DNA from: Gimesia algae
Lineage (GTDB): Bacteria > Planctomycetota > Planctomycetia > Planctomycetales > Planctomycetaceae
Assembly (NCBI RefSeq): GCF_007746795.1
Contig: NZ_CP036343.1
Location: forward strand, 1,988,531-2,052,530
Length of the DNA stretch: 64,000 nucleotides
Direction: 5' to 3'
Shown here: positions 17,701 through 27,115 of the stretch, one piece after another
How positions within the stretch are numbered: position 1 is the first letter of the stretch
Layout: each line of letters begins with the position of its first letter
The notes under the pieces: model-generated
What the model saw: the letters and a program-made list of their open reading frames with translations, nothing else
Databases searched by the model: none
What the model was told of the DNA's origin: nothing
Made by a program: the position numbers and the translations under genes

Positions 17701-18606
17701 GAAGGCCGCAAACCAAGTCACCCGAAGATGCTGGACTGGCTGTCACGCCAGTTTGTGACTCATGACTATGATCTGAATCACGTCATTCGTTTGATCGTTA
17801 CTTCACAAGTTTACCAGCGTGAAGCGACCGGGAATAACGGGAATAAATCTGAAACGCTGCGGTTCTTTACTGCTCCTGAGAAACGCCGACTGACTGCGGA
17901 ACAAATTGTAGACGCCATGCATGCAGCGACCGGAAAACAGTTGGACGTTGAAGAATTGACCTTTGTGCACGATGGGCAACGAGACGTCAGTAATCGCCTG
18001 TCATTGGGACGCCCCAGCCGAGCCTGGATGTTTGCGGATTTAAAGAACGAGCGAGACCGACCGAGTCTTTCTCTGCCTTATGCCCGGACCGTGACCGATG
18101 TTCTGGAGGCGTTTGGCTGGACTGGATCTCGTCAGAAACCGATCATGCATCGCGAGTCGGAGCCGAATGTCCTGCAACCGGGAGTATTAGCGAACGGCAC
18201 TCTATCCATGAATCTCATTCGTGTGTCAAATCAAAGTGAACTGGCTCAGTTGGCGGTCGACAGCAGGCAGCCTGAGGAAATCATTGAAGCGTTATATCTT
18301 CGTTTTCTGTGTCGTCTTCCGAATCAGGAAGAACTGAAGACCTTCAGTCACGCATTGGCGCAAGGGTTTGATTCCCGTCTGCTGCCGGCAGACGAAATCG
18401 TTCCTGTTCAAGAACCAGCTCCCTTACCGCAGGTAACCTGGTTTAATCACTTGCGACCGGAAGCGAATACGATCCAACAGGATGTGGAGCGACGTGTCCG
18501 CAAGGGACCACCGGCTGATCCCCGTTTACGTCCCGAATGGCGGGAAGTTTATGAAGACATTATCTGGAGTCTGATGAATCATCGGGAATTTGTCTGGGTT
18601 CCCTAG
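14800..18606 (+). CDS. LamG / PSCyt1 / DUF1549 / DUF1553 exported protein
   Basis: A planctomycete-type multidomain envelope protein. The frame is open from 14635, but ATG 14800 is preferred: GAAGGA lies 9 bp upstream and it gives a proper signal peptide (hydrophobic stretch then PVHAGDAAP). That yields 1268 residues. Counting from 14635, domains are a LamG/concanavalin-like lectin module (about 100-290), a PA14-like beta region (about 370-510), a PSCyt1 haem-binding motif CFRCH (Cys658), DUF1549 (about 755-880, IYLDTVGVPPTLAEVRQFL) with CARCH near 891, and DUF1553 (about 985-1250, IVNRLWKQLIGTGLVEP). The function is not established; the domains suggest polymer binding plus a c-type haem. The DUF1501 partner follows 92 bp downstream. 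Confidence 0.85.
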   Translation: MTELTVQIKRGAVPVAFLISGIVALLRLALILSLTSIYVCPVHAGDAAPVARWDFSTEEATPLSVHGNVTRDQAGPVPPEFPDFAKDNTAIRLDGKGAYIAVNDPGDKSIFDFTNGDTMTVEAWVKVAKIRNGQPMYVIGKGRTHSPHVAPDNQNWALRVVGAGDAAKLSFLFATPTPPGAKGPHWHRWTSKLKFAVVTGWHHIAVTYQFGQPDSIQGWIDGQPTDGVWDLQGATKAAPVVDNDQIWIGSSMGGNTANSFNGWVDAIAVYRARLNNKVIASHFHRLGGPRTVGPAPEKMPEISDVPPGKVLVTFSESMPASDRWLNTGEKWPQETSRWLGTEFLLPRIPLRYDDWGIRASWKAPLLVRMVADVELQPGTHRLLLRARALGRLWIDGKVVARTKALTYRPPNGEEPITPLADPPLPGARVKGYRMQEVFGEITIPHHDDGTTRLCRVVLELVSGGKSLRTETGEICVAIQTDDGNSYAVIRPQQQDALPLTDTAVNPVLAQIESAITRLEDETRLKAAASQDAFWQTRHAAARAWTSQHPAPEIPTVVDSDINHPIDRFLASKIDKALLESSATDRSQAEHFHKTILPLLQENCFRCHGDKDKGGLRLNTRENALKSGHSEIPAIVPGDISASELLERIRAEDESIRMPPTGKPLSKREIAELEKWIQQGAIWPAVPLEASEVALATVINDEAFLKRIYLDTVGVPPTLAEVRQFLEDSNPDKRNQLIDRLLEDDRFADHWVSYWMDLLAENPTLLNASLNSTGPFRWFLYDALRDKKAFDRIVTELLLMRGSPHEGGSAGFAIAAENDSPFAAKGHIVASAFLGIELQCARCHDSPYHSTTQRDLFSLAAMMNRKPLTVPSTSRVPDAFFEKKDRESLIRVTLKPDETIQADWPFAGVTGAVDDSKIDSLMHNPQDTRERLAALITAPENERFANVIVNRLWKQLIGTGLVEPVYDWEGRKPSHPKMLDWLSRQFVTHDYDLNHVIRLIVTSQVYQREATGNNGNKSETLRFFTAPEKRRLTAEQIVDAMHAATGKQLDVEELTFVHDGQRDVSNRLSLGRPSRAWMFADLKNERDRPSLSLPYARTVTDVLEAFGWTGSRQKPIMHRESEPNVLQPGVLANGTLSMNLIRVSNQSELAQLAVDSRQPEEIIEALYLRFLCRLPNQEELKTFSHALAQGFDSRLLPADEIVPVQEPAPLPQVTWFNHLRPEANTIQQDVERRVRKGPPADPRLRPEWREVYEDIIWSLMNHREFVWVP

Positions 18607-18698
18607 TAGCTACTGTTGTGCTGCTTCGATCACCGAAAAGATTCAGGTTTTTATTCTCGATTTAACAAACTCCAATCGCAATATAACGAGACGCAATC

Positions 18699-20003
18699 AT
18701 GAAATACCAAAATACATTTCCCTCTTTCAATCGACGCGAATGTCTGGCCGCGGGAGTGGCACTGGCAGGTGGACTGGCAACTTCGCAACTCAGCGTGGCA
18801 GAAACAACGCCAAAACTGATTCGCGGCAATACAGAGCATGTAATTTCGATCTGGCTCGGCGGGGGGATGGGACAAATTGATACCTTTGATCCCAAGCGAA
18901 AGGGAGATCCCAAAACCAGGAAGGCGGGAGCATATTATGACTCGATCGATACTGCCGTGCCGGGTGTGCAGCTTTGTGAACATCTCAAGACGCTGGCCCC
19001 ATTGATGGATCGTGTCACGGCAATGCGAACGGTCAATCATGAATCGATCGACGAACACGCTGCCGCCACAAATCGCATGCACACCGGTCGCCCAATCAGT
19101 GGTACGGTCACCTATCCCTCTCTTGGTTCGCTGGTGACTCACGAACGAGGCGCGGTCTCTGACGGCGCGCCCCCTTATGTCTTAATCGGATATCCGAATG
19201 TGACGCGTGGTCCAGGCTTTCTGGGTGCCAGCCATGGCTATCTCTATCTGACAAATACTAATGAAGGTCCAGCAGGATTGTCTCGACCTGATCATATTAC
19301 ATCCGACCGACAGGCGCGACGAGAATCATTCCTTGCAGTTTTACAGAAACAAGGAAAAGCAACCAGCGAACAGAGGGTACGCGACTATGAAGCCGCCATT
19401 CAACAGAGTTTGAAGCTGAGTGGACCGGAATTTAATCAGGCCTTTCAACTGGATAAGGAACCAGCAGACCTGCGGACAAGGTACGGTGGAGAATTCGGTC
19501 AACGCTGCCTGTTAAGCCGTCGTCTTGTGGAACGAGGCGTTCGATTCATTGAAGTCTCACACAACCTGAACTTTCTAAACGGAGCCGGCTGGGATGTGCA
19601 TTACGAGGGAATTTTGCTGCAGCACAAACTGATCCAGGAAATGGATACCGCGGTCGCCACCTTGATTTCCGATCTGGAACAGAAAAAACTTCTGGACAAG
19701 ACTCTGATCGTCATTACAACGGAATTTGGTCGTCCGCCGGAATTCGACAGCGGCGGCGGACGCGGACATCAGGGAACCGCGTTCAGTTGTGTTCTCGCCG
19801 GCGGCGGTCTAAGACACCGGGGCGCGTGGGGAGTGACCGACGAGCTATCAAAGAAAATCGTCGAAAACCCGGTGGGCCTTCCGGATTTCTTTGCCACAAT
19901 TCTCGCCTCTCTGGGGATCGACTACACGAAGAATCTCTATGCTAACGATCGGCCAATCCCCATCACAGACGGCGGCCTGCCTGTCAAAGAACTGTTTGCA
20001 TAG
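18699..20003 (+). CDS. DUF1501 protein (alkaline-phosphatase/sulfatase superfamily), Tat-type leader
   Basis: A 434-residue DUF1501 protein. The N-terminus [20 protein letters not shown] is a twin-arginine-like export signal. Core motifs include [15 protein letters not shown] near the start of the domain and [20 protein letters not shown] near the C-terminus, the metal-binding-like segment of the family; the common RDH there is RGH. DUF1501 belongs to the alkaline phosphatase clan. It is regularly encoded next to PSCyt/DUF1549/DUF1553 proteins, as here, and the two probably act together in the periplasm. The substrate is unknown. Confidence 0.87.
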   Translation: MKYQNTFPSFNRRECLAAGVALAGGLATSQLSVAETTPKLIRGNTEHVISIWLGGGMGQIDTFDPKRKGDPKTRKAGAYYDSIDTAVPGVQLCEHLKTLAPLMDRVTAMRTVNHESIDEHAAATNRMHTGRPISGTVTYPSLGSLVTHERGAVSDGAPPYVLIGYPNVTRGPGFLGASHGYLYLTNTNEGPAGLSRPDHITSDRQARRESFLAVLQKQGKATSEQRVRDYEAAIQQSLKLSGPEFNQAFQLDKEPADLRTRYGGEFGQRCLLSRRLVERGVRFIEVSHNLNFLNGAGWDVHYEGILLQHKLIQEMDTAVATLISDLEQKKLLDKTLIVITTEFGRPPEFDSGGGRGHQGTAFSCVLAGGGLRHRGAWGVTDELSKKIVENPVGLPDFFATILASLGIDYTKNLYANDRPIPITDGGLPVKELFA

Positions 20004-20170
20004 GCCGTTATCGAAGCGATTTTATACCCGATAATCGATCATTCACTTTACGTGAATACGATCCCAGGTCAACTTTAGTTGCCGAGCCATCTGCCATTTT
20101 CCTTTGGCCCATTAATTGGTCAGTTATCCAGTTATTTTCAGTGCAAAATCAAAACCTTCTGTGCCACCCA

Positions 20171-20261
20171 GACTGTGTCCAGTTTTACCGTAGCGTCTTC
20201 AAGGCCATCTGGACCGAGTATCATAGATTGAGAGACGCGATGGTTATATGTGATGCGATCT
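20171..20261 (-). repeat. 95-bp intergenic repeat, copy 1 (minus orientation)
   Basis: The minus strand reads GATGCGATC-less variant of the family core: GCATCACATATAACCAT, then CGCGTCTCTCAATCTATGAT, CGGTCCAGATGGCC, GAAGACGC, and GTAAAACTGGACACAGTC. Other copies are at 28378, 55867, 56845 and 63643. Stem arms are GCGTCTC and GAAGACGC. It lies between two convergent genes, 20 bp past the end of the minus-strand DUF1501 gene. Confidence 0.75.
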
Positions 20262-20281
20262 CGAATCGCATTTCTCGTGAC

Positions 20282-21709
20282 CTAACCTGTCACCAGTTTT
20301 GTTTGGAACTGACCTTCATTTATTGTGGGACGTTCAGGGCGACCGTTGTATTCATAAACCAGTTTCATACGGTCCAGCCCCATTAAGTGCAGCATTGATG
20401 CGTGCAAGTCGTGAACGTGCATGCGATCTTCAATGGCGCGCAGGCCCAGTTCGTCGGTGGTTCCGATCGTCTGTCCGCCTTTGACTCCTCCGCCGGCCAT
20501 CCACATGGTAAATCCAGTCGGGTTATGGTCGCGGCCAGTTCCTTTTTCCGACATGGGGGTCCGACCGAATTCGCCTCCCCACACAACGAGCGTCTCATCC
20601 AGTAAGCCTCGTTGTTTCAGATCTTTGATCAAGCCTGCGACCGGATGATCCATTGTTTTACTGAGCTTGGCGTGATTCTTCTCAATACCGGAGTGCGCGT
20701 CCCACTTACTGCCTGCGCCATGATAAAGCTGCACAAAGCGGACTCCCCGTTCCACAAGCCGGCGCGACATCAGACACAACCGACCGAACGAAGAAGTGTC
20801 TTCCTGATCCATGCCGTAGAGCTTCCGGGTGACTTCGGTCTCCTGGCTCAAGTCGACCGCCTCGGGGGCTTCGGACTGCATACGAAATGCCAACTCATAA
20901 CTGGCGATGCGTGCTTCGAGTTCGGTCTGTCTGGCATGCTGGTCTGTAAATCCCTGGTTCAGCGATTTGAGTAAGGATAATTTACTGCGCTGGCGGGTGT
21001 CGGTCATGCCTTCGGGATTATTCAGATTCGGGATCGGTTGCTTTCCTTCCCGTAATTGAATTCCCTGATAAACTGCCGGCATGAACCCGGTTCCCCAGTT
21101 GCGCGGCCCGTTTACAACCTGTGAGCGGTTATCCTGCATGACGACAAACGAAGGTAGATTCTTATTTTCCGATCCCAGGCCGTACGTCACCCAGCTTCCC
21201 AACGAGGGGCGACCGCCGATCAGCGAGCAGGTATTCATCTGGCAGACACTCGATGAATGATTCAGTCCATCTGCCCAGCAGGAACGGATAACGGCGATAT
21301 CATCAACACAGGTTGCGATTTCGGGCAGCCAGTCGGAAACCCAGGTGCCCGCTTCGCCATGTTGTTTCCATTTCCGTTTGGAGACTAACAGCGGTGATCG
21401 CGATTCCCCGGCTGCGGTAAGGATTTCACCAAAACTGTCGGGAAGCGTCTGGCCTGCGAGCTTGTTTAACAGTGGTTTGGGGTCAAACAGGTCAATGTGG
21501 CTGGGGCCGCCTTCCATGAACAGGAAGATGATATTCTTCGCTTGTGGTCGATGATGCGGTGTCTGACCGGCGGTAGAACGGAATGGGTTGGGAGCAGCTT
21601 CTGCCTGGGAGAGCAGGCTGGCCAGCGCGAGGCTGCCAAATCCTAATCCACTCGTTTCCAGAAATTCCCGGCGGTTTTGCGGTATCTTTATATGGGTCGT
21701 AGAGAGCAT
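20282..21709 (-). CDS. DUF1501 protein, last gene of ECF-FecR-PSCyt cluster
   Basis: A 475-residue DUF1501 protein with a leader of the form PQNRREFLETSGLGFGSLAL (twin-arginine-like). Family motifs are visible: FLFMEGGPSHIDLFDPK and VVWGGEFGRTPMSEKGTGRD followed by HNPTGFTMWMAGGG, with the RDH retained. It ends a four-gene minus-strand run (sigma, FecR-like, DUF1549/1553/LamG, DUF1501), 9 bp after the preceding stop, and is probably co-transcribed. It likely works in the periplasm with the protein encoded at 21719-24934; the reaction is unknown. Confidence 0.9.
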   Translation of the reverse strand: MLSTTHIKIPQNRREFLETSGLGFGSLALASLLSQAEAAPNPFRSTAGQTPHHRPQAKNIIFLFMEGGPSHIDLFDPKPLLNKLAGQTLPDSFGEILTAAGESRSPLLVSKRKWKQHGEAGTWVSDWLPEIATCVDDIAVIRSCWADGLNHSSSVCQMNTCSLIGGRPSLGSWVTYGLGSENKNLPSFVVMQDNRSQVVNGPRNWGTGFMPAVYQGIQLREGKQPIPNLNNPEGMTDTRQRSKLSLLKSLNQGFTDQHARQTELEARIASYELAFRMQSEAPEAVDLSQETEVTRKLYGMDQEDTSSFGRLCLMSRRLVERGVRFVQLYHGAGSKWDAHSGIEKNHAKLSKTMDHPVAGLIKDLKQRGLLDETLVVWGGEFGRTPMSEKGTGRDHNPTGFTMWMAGGGVKGGQTIGTTDELGLRAIEDRMHVHDLHASMLHLMGLDRMKLVYEYNGRPERPTINEGQFQTKLVTG

Positions 21710-21718
21710 ATCACTGCC

Positions 21719-24700
21719 TTAATGGACGTAGAAGAATTCATTTGAGTTCAGCAGAATGTGACACAGATCAACAAATGCTTCCTGGCGCGGAGTAACAGCC
21801 GATGCCATCCGATCGTTCTGTGAAATATGGTGCTGATTGGTGGAGCTATCTTGAAACATGCCTGGAACAGGGTCGAATTTCCAATAGCCCAGCGTATCCT
21901 TCGTCACAGATTCCTGTGTAAAGAGCAGCGACTCCGCGTCCAATGCCTGCGAGGAAATCCGAATATCATCAATCAGGCCGTCAAAGAAACTTTGACGATT
22001 GCGAACCATGCGACCGAAAGCGAGTGGCAAATTATTATCCTGAATGCGGACGATCCGGTGTTGTTTGGTGATTCGGCCCAACTGCTCATCATCGTTCGAT
22101 AAGTCTTTGAGATAGAAATCGATCGTGCCGGCATGCTCACCGGTGACGTGAAAAGTGACCGCGGCATAATACGGTGTATTCAATACAATGTGTTGATCGG
22201 AAAACACGATCTCGTCGCCAACAGTGCCGTCGCTTCTATTTCCAAAAGTACGAAAAACAAGTGTTTGCGGTTTACGGCGCGAACCGCGGCCTGTGACTCC
22301 AAAGATCCAGCCCGGTTCGGAGACTTTGCCACTCCACTTCGAAGCAAGCGTACGGACGGCCCCTGATTCATAGATCGATCGAATCTGGAAGAAGACTTCG
22401 ATAGTATGGTTCGCCAGTTTTAAGTGTTTATCATCCGCGACATAGAATGGAGATGGTTTATCTGCATGAAATACAATCGATTGACCATTGCGGTACGGCA
22501 TAGTCGCGGTTTTCAGTTGCTGCAGATTCACTTTTGTTTCCCGCTCAGATAGCAGCTTTGATTGATGAGTAAGGAATTCGTTAGCAATTGATAGTTCCTC
22601 ATCGGTAATCGCACGTCCAAATACGATCTCCCATGCTCTTCGCAAAGCGGCTGTTTCTTTGTTCGCATCAGGAGCTGCCTTCGATTCGTCAATTGACCGT
22701 TTCGAAAGCTGATCGGCAAACCGCAACATTTGCTGGCTGTTAAATAACTGTAATGATTGAACGGGAGACGTAGTCGTATCGCGGCCAGGTACGCTGACAA
22801 AAAAGCGTGGTAAGTCAAAGACTTCTAATAACGGATCACTGCTGTTTCTCATCATCCGTAAATAGATAGACCGCCTGGGGACACTGGCAGCGACTCCGGG
22901 GCCACCGGCTTGCAGGTTGAGTTGTCCGGTCACTGCCAGGATGGAATCGCGAATTTGTTCTGCGTCGAGGCGACGTGTCTCTGCGCACCAGTAATACTTG
23001 TTTGTCGGATCGATGGCGGTCATCGCTGCTTCCTGTGGGTGCAGCGCAGATTGACGATAGGTCGCAGAGGTGACAATCAAACGATGTAGACTCTTGAATT
23101 GCCAGCCGTCTTCGAGGAACTTTTGTGTCAGCCAGTCAAGTAATTCAGGATGCGTGGGTAGTCCTCCCAGGCGACCAAAATCACTGCTGTGCGGCGCCAG
23201 GCCTTTGCCGAAGTGATACTGCCAGACGCGATTTACAATCACGCGCGTCGACAGTGGATTGCTCGGCTGAGTGAGCCAGCGCGCCAATGCACTTCTGCGG
23301 CTGGTGGTATCGTTCCTTTGAGAGTCAAGAAACTCATCAGGTGTTTCATTCAGGATCGCCAGGAAACCGGGATCACATTCTGTACGTTTTTTGGGAATGG
23401 TTGTTTTGGGCGCCTGCGGGCCGATATCACTGGCCTGTTGTGCAACGGGGAGCGGCGCGGGTTTCAGCTTGTCGAATTTTTTCAACTGGCGTCTCAGCTC
23501 CAGAACCTTTTCTTTATCTGCCGGCTTCAGTCGACTGTCGAGCCTCTCGTAATTGTATTCCACCTGACGCCATGCCAGCTTGACCAGTTGTTGTTCACGC
23601 GGAGCGCGTTCCTCTGCTGTTTTTTTAATCATCGCCTGAATGTTGGGCGGAAATGACTTAACGACGGCTTCGGCTCCCGGTCGATAAGGTGCCTGCAGCG
23701 CGGTGATTTTCAGGCGAATTTCTTTCGTGGCCTGTTCCCAGGTGGCCAGTTCCCGCTGGTATTCCTCTTGTTGCTTCGCGGAGGCGGCTACCCGGCTGGT
23801 TTGAATCTGAATCGGTTCAAAGAAAGCCCTTAGCTGAAAATAGTCTTTTTGCAGAATGGGGTCGAACTTGTGATCGTGACATCGGGCACATTGCAGGCCC
23901 ACTCCCAGGAAGACGTCACCGACCGTATCGGTTAATTCGTTGAGCATGAGATTCCACTGACCGGCGACATCGCGGCTATTCCATTCATAGATTCCATGAG
24001 TCAGAAAACCTGTTGCAATTTGTGCATCGACATCATCGGGGAATAGTTCATCGCCGGCTAACTGTTCCAAGACAAACCTGTTGTAAGGCTTATCCTCATT
24101 GAGGGACCGGATCACGTAGTCGCGATAACGCCAGGCATGGGGGCGATAGCCGTCGGCGCGATAGCCGTCCGAATCAGCATACCGCACAACATCAAGCCAA
24201 TGCCGCGCCCAACGTTCTCCATAGCGCGGGCTGGACAGCAGGCGATCGACAAGTTGCTCGTATGCATCAGGACTCTGATCATTCACGAAATCCTGCACTT
24301 CCGCCGGTGTGGGTGGCAGGCCATGCAAGTCAAAATAGACCCGCCGTATTAATGATTTCCGGTCTGCTTCGGGAGCAGCCTGCAGTCCCTGCTGTTCCAA
24401 CTTTGAATTGATGAAGTGGTCAATTTCATTTATAGCCCGGTGTTTCGAATTTGTTTTCGGGACAGCGACCTGCACCAATGGCTGAATCGCCCACCAGGTA
24501 CGGTCCTCGCTAGAGAATACCGGTCCCTGTTCCTTGCGAACCGGAATTGAGTCGTCGGCTCCCGGCCAGGGGGCGCCCAGGGCGACCCACTTTTCCAGAA
24601 TCTTGATCTGTGCATCCTTCAGTTTTCCTGAAGGCGGCATTTCGTACGCTTCATACCGAATTGCCTCGATGAGCAGGCTTTCATCCGGTTTACGGGGAAC

Positions 24701-24934
24701 GATTGATGTGCCTGACTCTCCTCCCAGTAGCATATGTCTGCGTGTGTCGAGACGCAGGGCTCCTTTCTGCTCCTGTTCACCGTGGCAAGACCAACAGTGT
24801 TCCGAGAGCAACGGACGCACTTCTTTTTCAAAGAACTTCATTGCTTCCGGTGATAGATCGGCGGCGTTCGACGACGATATCATCAGCAAGGAACTGAAAA
24901 CGATACATACGATGTTTTTGAATTTATGAAGCAT
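21719..24934 (-). CDS. PSCyt1 / DUF1549 / DUF1553 protein with embedded LamG domain
   Basis: A 1071-residue exported protein. A signal peptide (residues 1-24) precedes PSCyt1 with CWSCH near 47. DUF1549 covers about 165-290 (VYFDLHGLPPTPAEVQDFV, RYGERWARHWLDVVRYADSD), with a second haem-type motif CARCH near 350. A charged helical stretch leads into DUF1553 (from about 565: VIVNRVWQYHFGKGL, PTHPELLDWL). A LamG-like lectin module lies inside the C-terminal part (about 830-1010, HTIEVFFQIR, GLIDDIRISSQAL), just before the end typical of DUF1553. Compared with the protein at 14800, the lectin module is at the opposite end. The role is inferred as polymer-binding, haem-containing envelope protein; biochemistry is unknown. 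Confidence 0.87.
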   Translation of the reverse strand: MLHKFKNIVCIVFSSLLMISSSNAADLSPEAMKFFEKEVRPLLSEHCWSCHGEQEQKGALRLDTRRHMLLGGESGTSIVPRKPDESLLIEAIRYEAYEMPPSGKLKDAQIKILEKWVALGAPWPGADDSIPVRKEQGPVFSSEDRTWWAIQPLVQVAVPKTNSKHRAINEIDHFINSKLEQQGLQAAPEADRKSLIRRVYFDLHGLPPTPAEVQDFVNDQSPDAYEQLVDRLLSSPRYGERWARHWLDVVRYADSDGYRADGYRPHAWRYRDYVIRSLNEDKPYNRFVLEQLAGDELFPDDVDAQIATGFLTHGIYEWNSRDVAGQWNLMLNELTDTVGDVFLGVGLQCARCHDHKFDPILQKDYFQLRAFFEPIQIQTSRVAASAKQQEEYQRELATWEQATKEIRLKITALQAPYRPGAEAVVKSFPPNIQAMIKKTAEERAPREQQLVKLAWRQVEYNYERLDSRLKPADKEKVLELRRQLKKFDKLKPAPLPVAQQASDIGPQAPKTTIPKKRTECDPGFLAILNETPDEFLDSQRNDTTSRRSALARWLTQPSNPLSTRVIVNRVWQYHFGKGLAPHSSDFGRLGGLPTHPELLDWLTQKFLEDGWQFKSLHRLIVTSATYRQSALHPQEAAMTAIDPTNKYYWCAETRRLDAEQIRDSILAVTGQLNLQAGGPGVAASVPRRSIYLRMMRNSSDPLLEVFDLPRFFVSVPGRDTTTSPVQSLQLFNSQQMLRFADQLSKRSIDESKAAPDANKETAALRRAWEIVFGRAITDEELSIANEFLTHQSKLLSERETKVNLQQLKTATMPYRNGQSIVFHADKPSPFYVADDKHLKLANHTIEVFFQIRSIYESGAVRTLASKWSGKVSEPGWIFGVTGRGSRRKPQTLVFRTFGNRSDGTVGDEIVFSDQHIVLNTPYYAAVTFHVTGEHAGTIDFYLKDLSNDDEQLGRITKQHRIVRIQDNNLPLAFGRMVRNRQSFFDGLIDDIRISSQALDAESLLFTQESVTKDTLGYWKFDPVPGMFQDSSTNQHHISQNDRMASAVTPRQEAFVDLCHILLNSNEFFYVH

Positions 24935-24954
24935 GAAATCAGAATTCCAGCGGA

Positions 24955-26595
24955 TTATTTAACGGGCGGGAGACCGACGATGACAACCGGGTCAATATGG
25001 TCTGTGTCGTCCTGAGCATCTTGAAGAAACAGTCCGGTGATCGATCCTCCTGGTGGAATATTCATGTCAGCCAGATCGATACCAACGGCAAACAGGCGCG
25101 AGGGGACTTTATGCACCAGCTGTGACCGTGCCACTATCGGAAGAGGAGCACCATCGTTGGCGAAATCCGGGCTCAATTGAGTCAAACGACATCCGGTCAT
25201 AATTTGTGCTTCGGCGGAATGACCATCGATGTCGTATTTCCGGATGGTCATTGGTAGAGCATCAGGGTGGCCTGTTCGCGGGTACAAATGGAATACATCG
25301 CCTTCGAGAGAATGAGCGATCGACTGTGCGTCGAAAATAATGAGATCAGGACCGGGTGAATTAATCACAGGTTGATCAAAGACCAGATTCATGCCGGGAG
25401 TACCATCACGCCCCAGAATGATTTCTCCTTCATGCCACTTGTTCTGGCCACCAGGATTAATGAATCCTGAAGCAAACAAGAGATTCATCAATCCAAATCG
25501 ATTGTATTCATCAGCGGGAGAATTGGCTGGAACGATTCCAAAAGCGTTGGACCCGGGCCGGTAATGATTGACTCTTGGCAGAATAAAATCGTTACGATGA
25601 TAGGTGCGACTTATCCCCCCACGTTGCACAACCAAAGTCGAAAGCTCTTTCGCCTGCCCCAGGTCGTCTTGAATGGATTGATAGCCAATCAGGTGATCGG
25701 GGATTGAGGCTACATAAATATCACCTGGCGTATGATTGTCTCCCTCCATTAAGTTCAGATCAGTGCCCACGTAGGCGGTATCGCCTTTGAACAATGTCTT
25801 TTTGCGGGGACCACTGAGAGTCGAGATTTCCGCCTCACCATCCACGACAGCCACATTCGACGCTCCGTCTTCAGATACAACAACGGAAAAACGAGTTCCC
25901 AAATCAATTACTTCACTTGTTGGCGTACTGACTTCGAAACCCTCGGCGCCCTCTGGTGCGTAAACAGAGCACTTCCCAAGGTTAACAACCAGCTTCTCGT
26001 TATGCACGACCTGGAACAGCGCTGGCGCACTGAGAATCACTTCAGCGCCCGAGGCAAAAAGAATTTTTATTAACCCATCTTGCAGCATATAATTTTCTGA
26101 GAATTTTAAACAACTGCCGATCGACGTGGGAGAATGAGTACCACGAAAGACTGCACGATGCCCTGCTATGATTTTGGCCTCGGAAAGTATCTCTTGCCCT
26201 ATACTTCGTTCAGTCGTTTGCACAACCCCTTCCAATTGCTTTGTTGTTTCCTGTTTCGCTAACTGCTTTTGTTGATCTATGTAGGATGTCACAAAGCTGG
26301 TTACCGCAATCAGGCAGAGCATAGCGCACGCTGCCAGAGCCCAAACGCTGAATGGCCCCAGGCGTTTTCTTCGTGGGCGACCAAAGGTGAGTCCGGGAAC
26401 GGTTTTGCTGACTTCCCCCAGTTCAATCAGTGACGAATCCAGTGACATATATTCCAGGTACAACGATTGACGCTCTGGCTGATCAAGCATTAATGACTCC
26501 AGGCGATCTGCTTCTGAATTTTCAAGCGAACCATCCACGAGCTGCCGCAGCAATCGTTCAAATTCTGCATCATTATGCTTTTCGTTATCAAACAT
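24955..26595 (-). CDS. FecR-like anti-sigma/sensor protein
   Basis: The start is placed at the ATG 26595-26593, which has GGAGG six bases upstream; the frame is open five codons further to a TTG. The 546-residue product overlaps the sigma gene by 8 bp. The N-terminal cytoplasmic part (about 1-80: FERLLRQLVDG) resembles a short anti-sigma region. One transmembrane helix lies at about 90-112 (WALAACAMLCLIAVTSFV). The periplasmic FecR domain spans about 150-270 (AVFRGT, GLIKILFASGAEVILSAPA, VSTPTSEVIDLGTRFSVVV, GEAEI). A beta-rich domain of about 250 residues of unknown type follows. By analogy it transmits an envelope signal to the adjacent ECF sigma factor. Confidence 0.82.
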   Translation of the reverse strand: MFDNEKHNDAEFERLLRQLVDGSLENSEADRLESLMLDQPERQSLYLEYMSLDSSLIELGEVSKTVPGLTFGRPRRKRLGPFSVWALAACAMLCLIAVTSFVTSYIDQQKQLAKQETTKQLEGVVQTTERSIGQEILSEAKIIAGHRAVFRGTHSPTSIGSCLKFSENYMLQDGLIKILFASGAEVILSAPALFQVVHNEKLVVNLGKCSVYAPEGAEGFEVSTPTSEVIDLGTRFSVVVSEDGASNVAVVDGEAEISTLSGPRKKTLFKGDTAYVGTDLNLMEGDNHTPGDIYVASIPDHLIGYQSIQDDLGQAKELSTLVVQRGGISRTYHRNDFILPRVNHYRPGSNAFGIVPANSPADEYNRFGLMNLLFASGFINPGGQNKWHEGEIILGRDGTPGMNLVFDQPVINSPGPDLIIFDAQSIAHSLEGDVFHLYPRTGHPDALPMTIRKYDIDGHSAEAQIMTGCRLTQLSPDFANDGAPLPIVARSQLVHKVPSRLFAVGIDLADMNIPPGGSITGLFLQDAQDDTDHIDPVVIVGLPPVK

Positions 26596-27115
26596 GTTCC
26601 ACCTCCGCAATACGTCGCTTTACACACTCCCTTAACTGACTTCGGATCCTGCCAACCCGGTCATAGATTGCGTTGATTTTCATTCCCAATTCTCGTGCAA
26701 CCGACGAACATTTGCGCCGTTCCCAGTAGACCTGCTCTACAAGCCACAAATCTTTTTGTCGCAATGATTTCAAACAATTCTCCAGTGATGCCAGTTGTAC
26801 ATTTTGAACGCTTTTTCCGTTTTGCATCCGCTCGAACAGCTGATTAAGAAGCTGCTCAGAGAAATAGTGCCGATCACGTGATGATACACGCAGGAAGTTT
26901 TTCACTTCATAAAACGAGATTCCCATCGCCCACGGCAGGAAATCACAGGCAGAGTCGTACTGATCAAACTTGTCCCACATTATCATGCTGCAACGCTGAT
27001 ACACATCTTCAGCGTCAGCGTGATCCCCCAGCAGTGAGTAAATAAAAGCATACAGCTGGCGGCGATGAGCCGTCAGAAATGTTGTAAACTGTCGTTCTTG
27101 TTTTTTCTGTTCCAT
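26588..27115 (-). CDS. ECF-type RNA polymerase sigma factor (Rhodopirellula family)
   Basis: A 175-residue sigma-70 family protein containing only regions 2 and 4. Region 2 is seen in YAFIYSLLGDHADAEDVYQ and FLPWAMGISFYEVKNFLR. Region 4 is a helix-turn-helix near the C-terminus (SSVARELGMKINAIYDRVGR). It heads the minus-strand cluster with the FecR-like gene overlapping its stop codon by 8 bp, which argues for translational coupling. It probably drives its own cluster (FecR, DUF1549/1553, DUF1501) in response to an extracytoplasmic signal. No promoter could be assigned with confidence upstream. Confidence 0.88.
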   Translation of the reverse strand: MEQKKQERQFTTFLTAHRRQLYAFIYSLLGDHADAEDVYQRCSMIMWDKFDQYDSACDFLPWAMGISFYEVKNFLRVSSRDRHYFSEQLLNQLFERMQNGKSVQNVQLASLENCLKSLRQKDLWLVEQVYWERRKCSSVARELGMKINAIYDRVGRIRSQLRECVKRRIAEVEHV

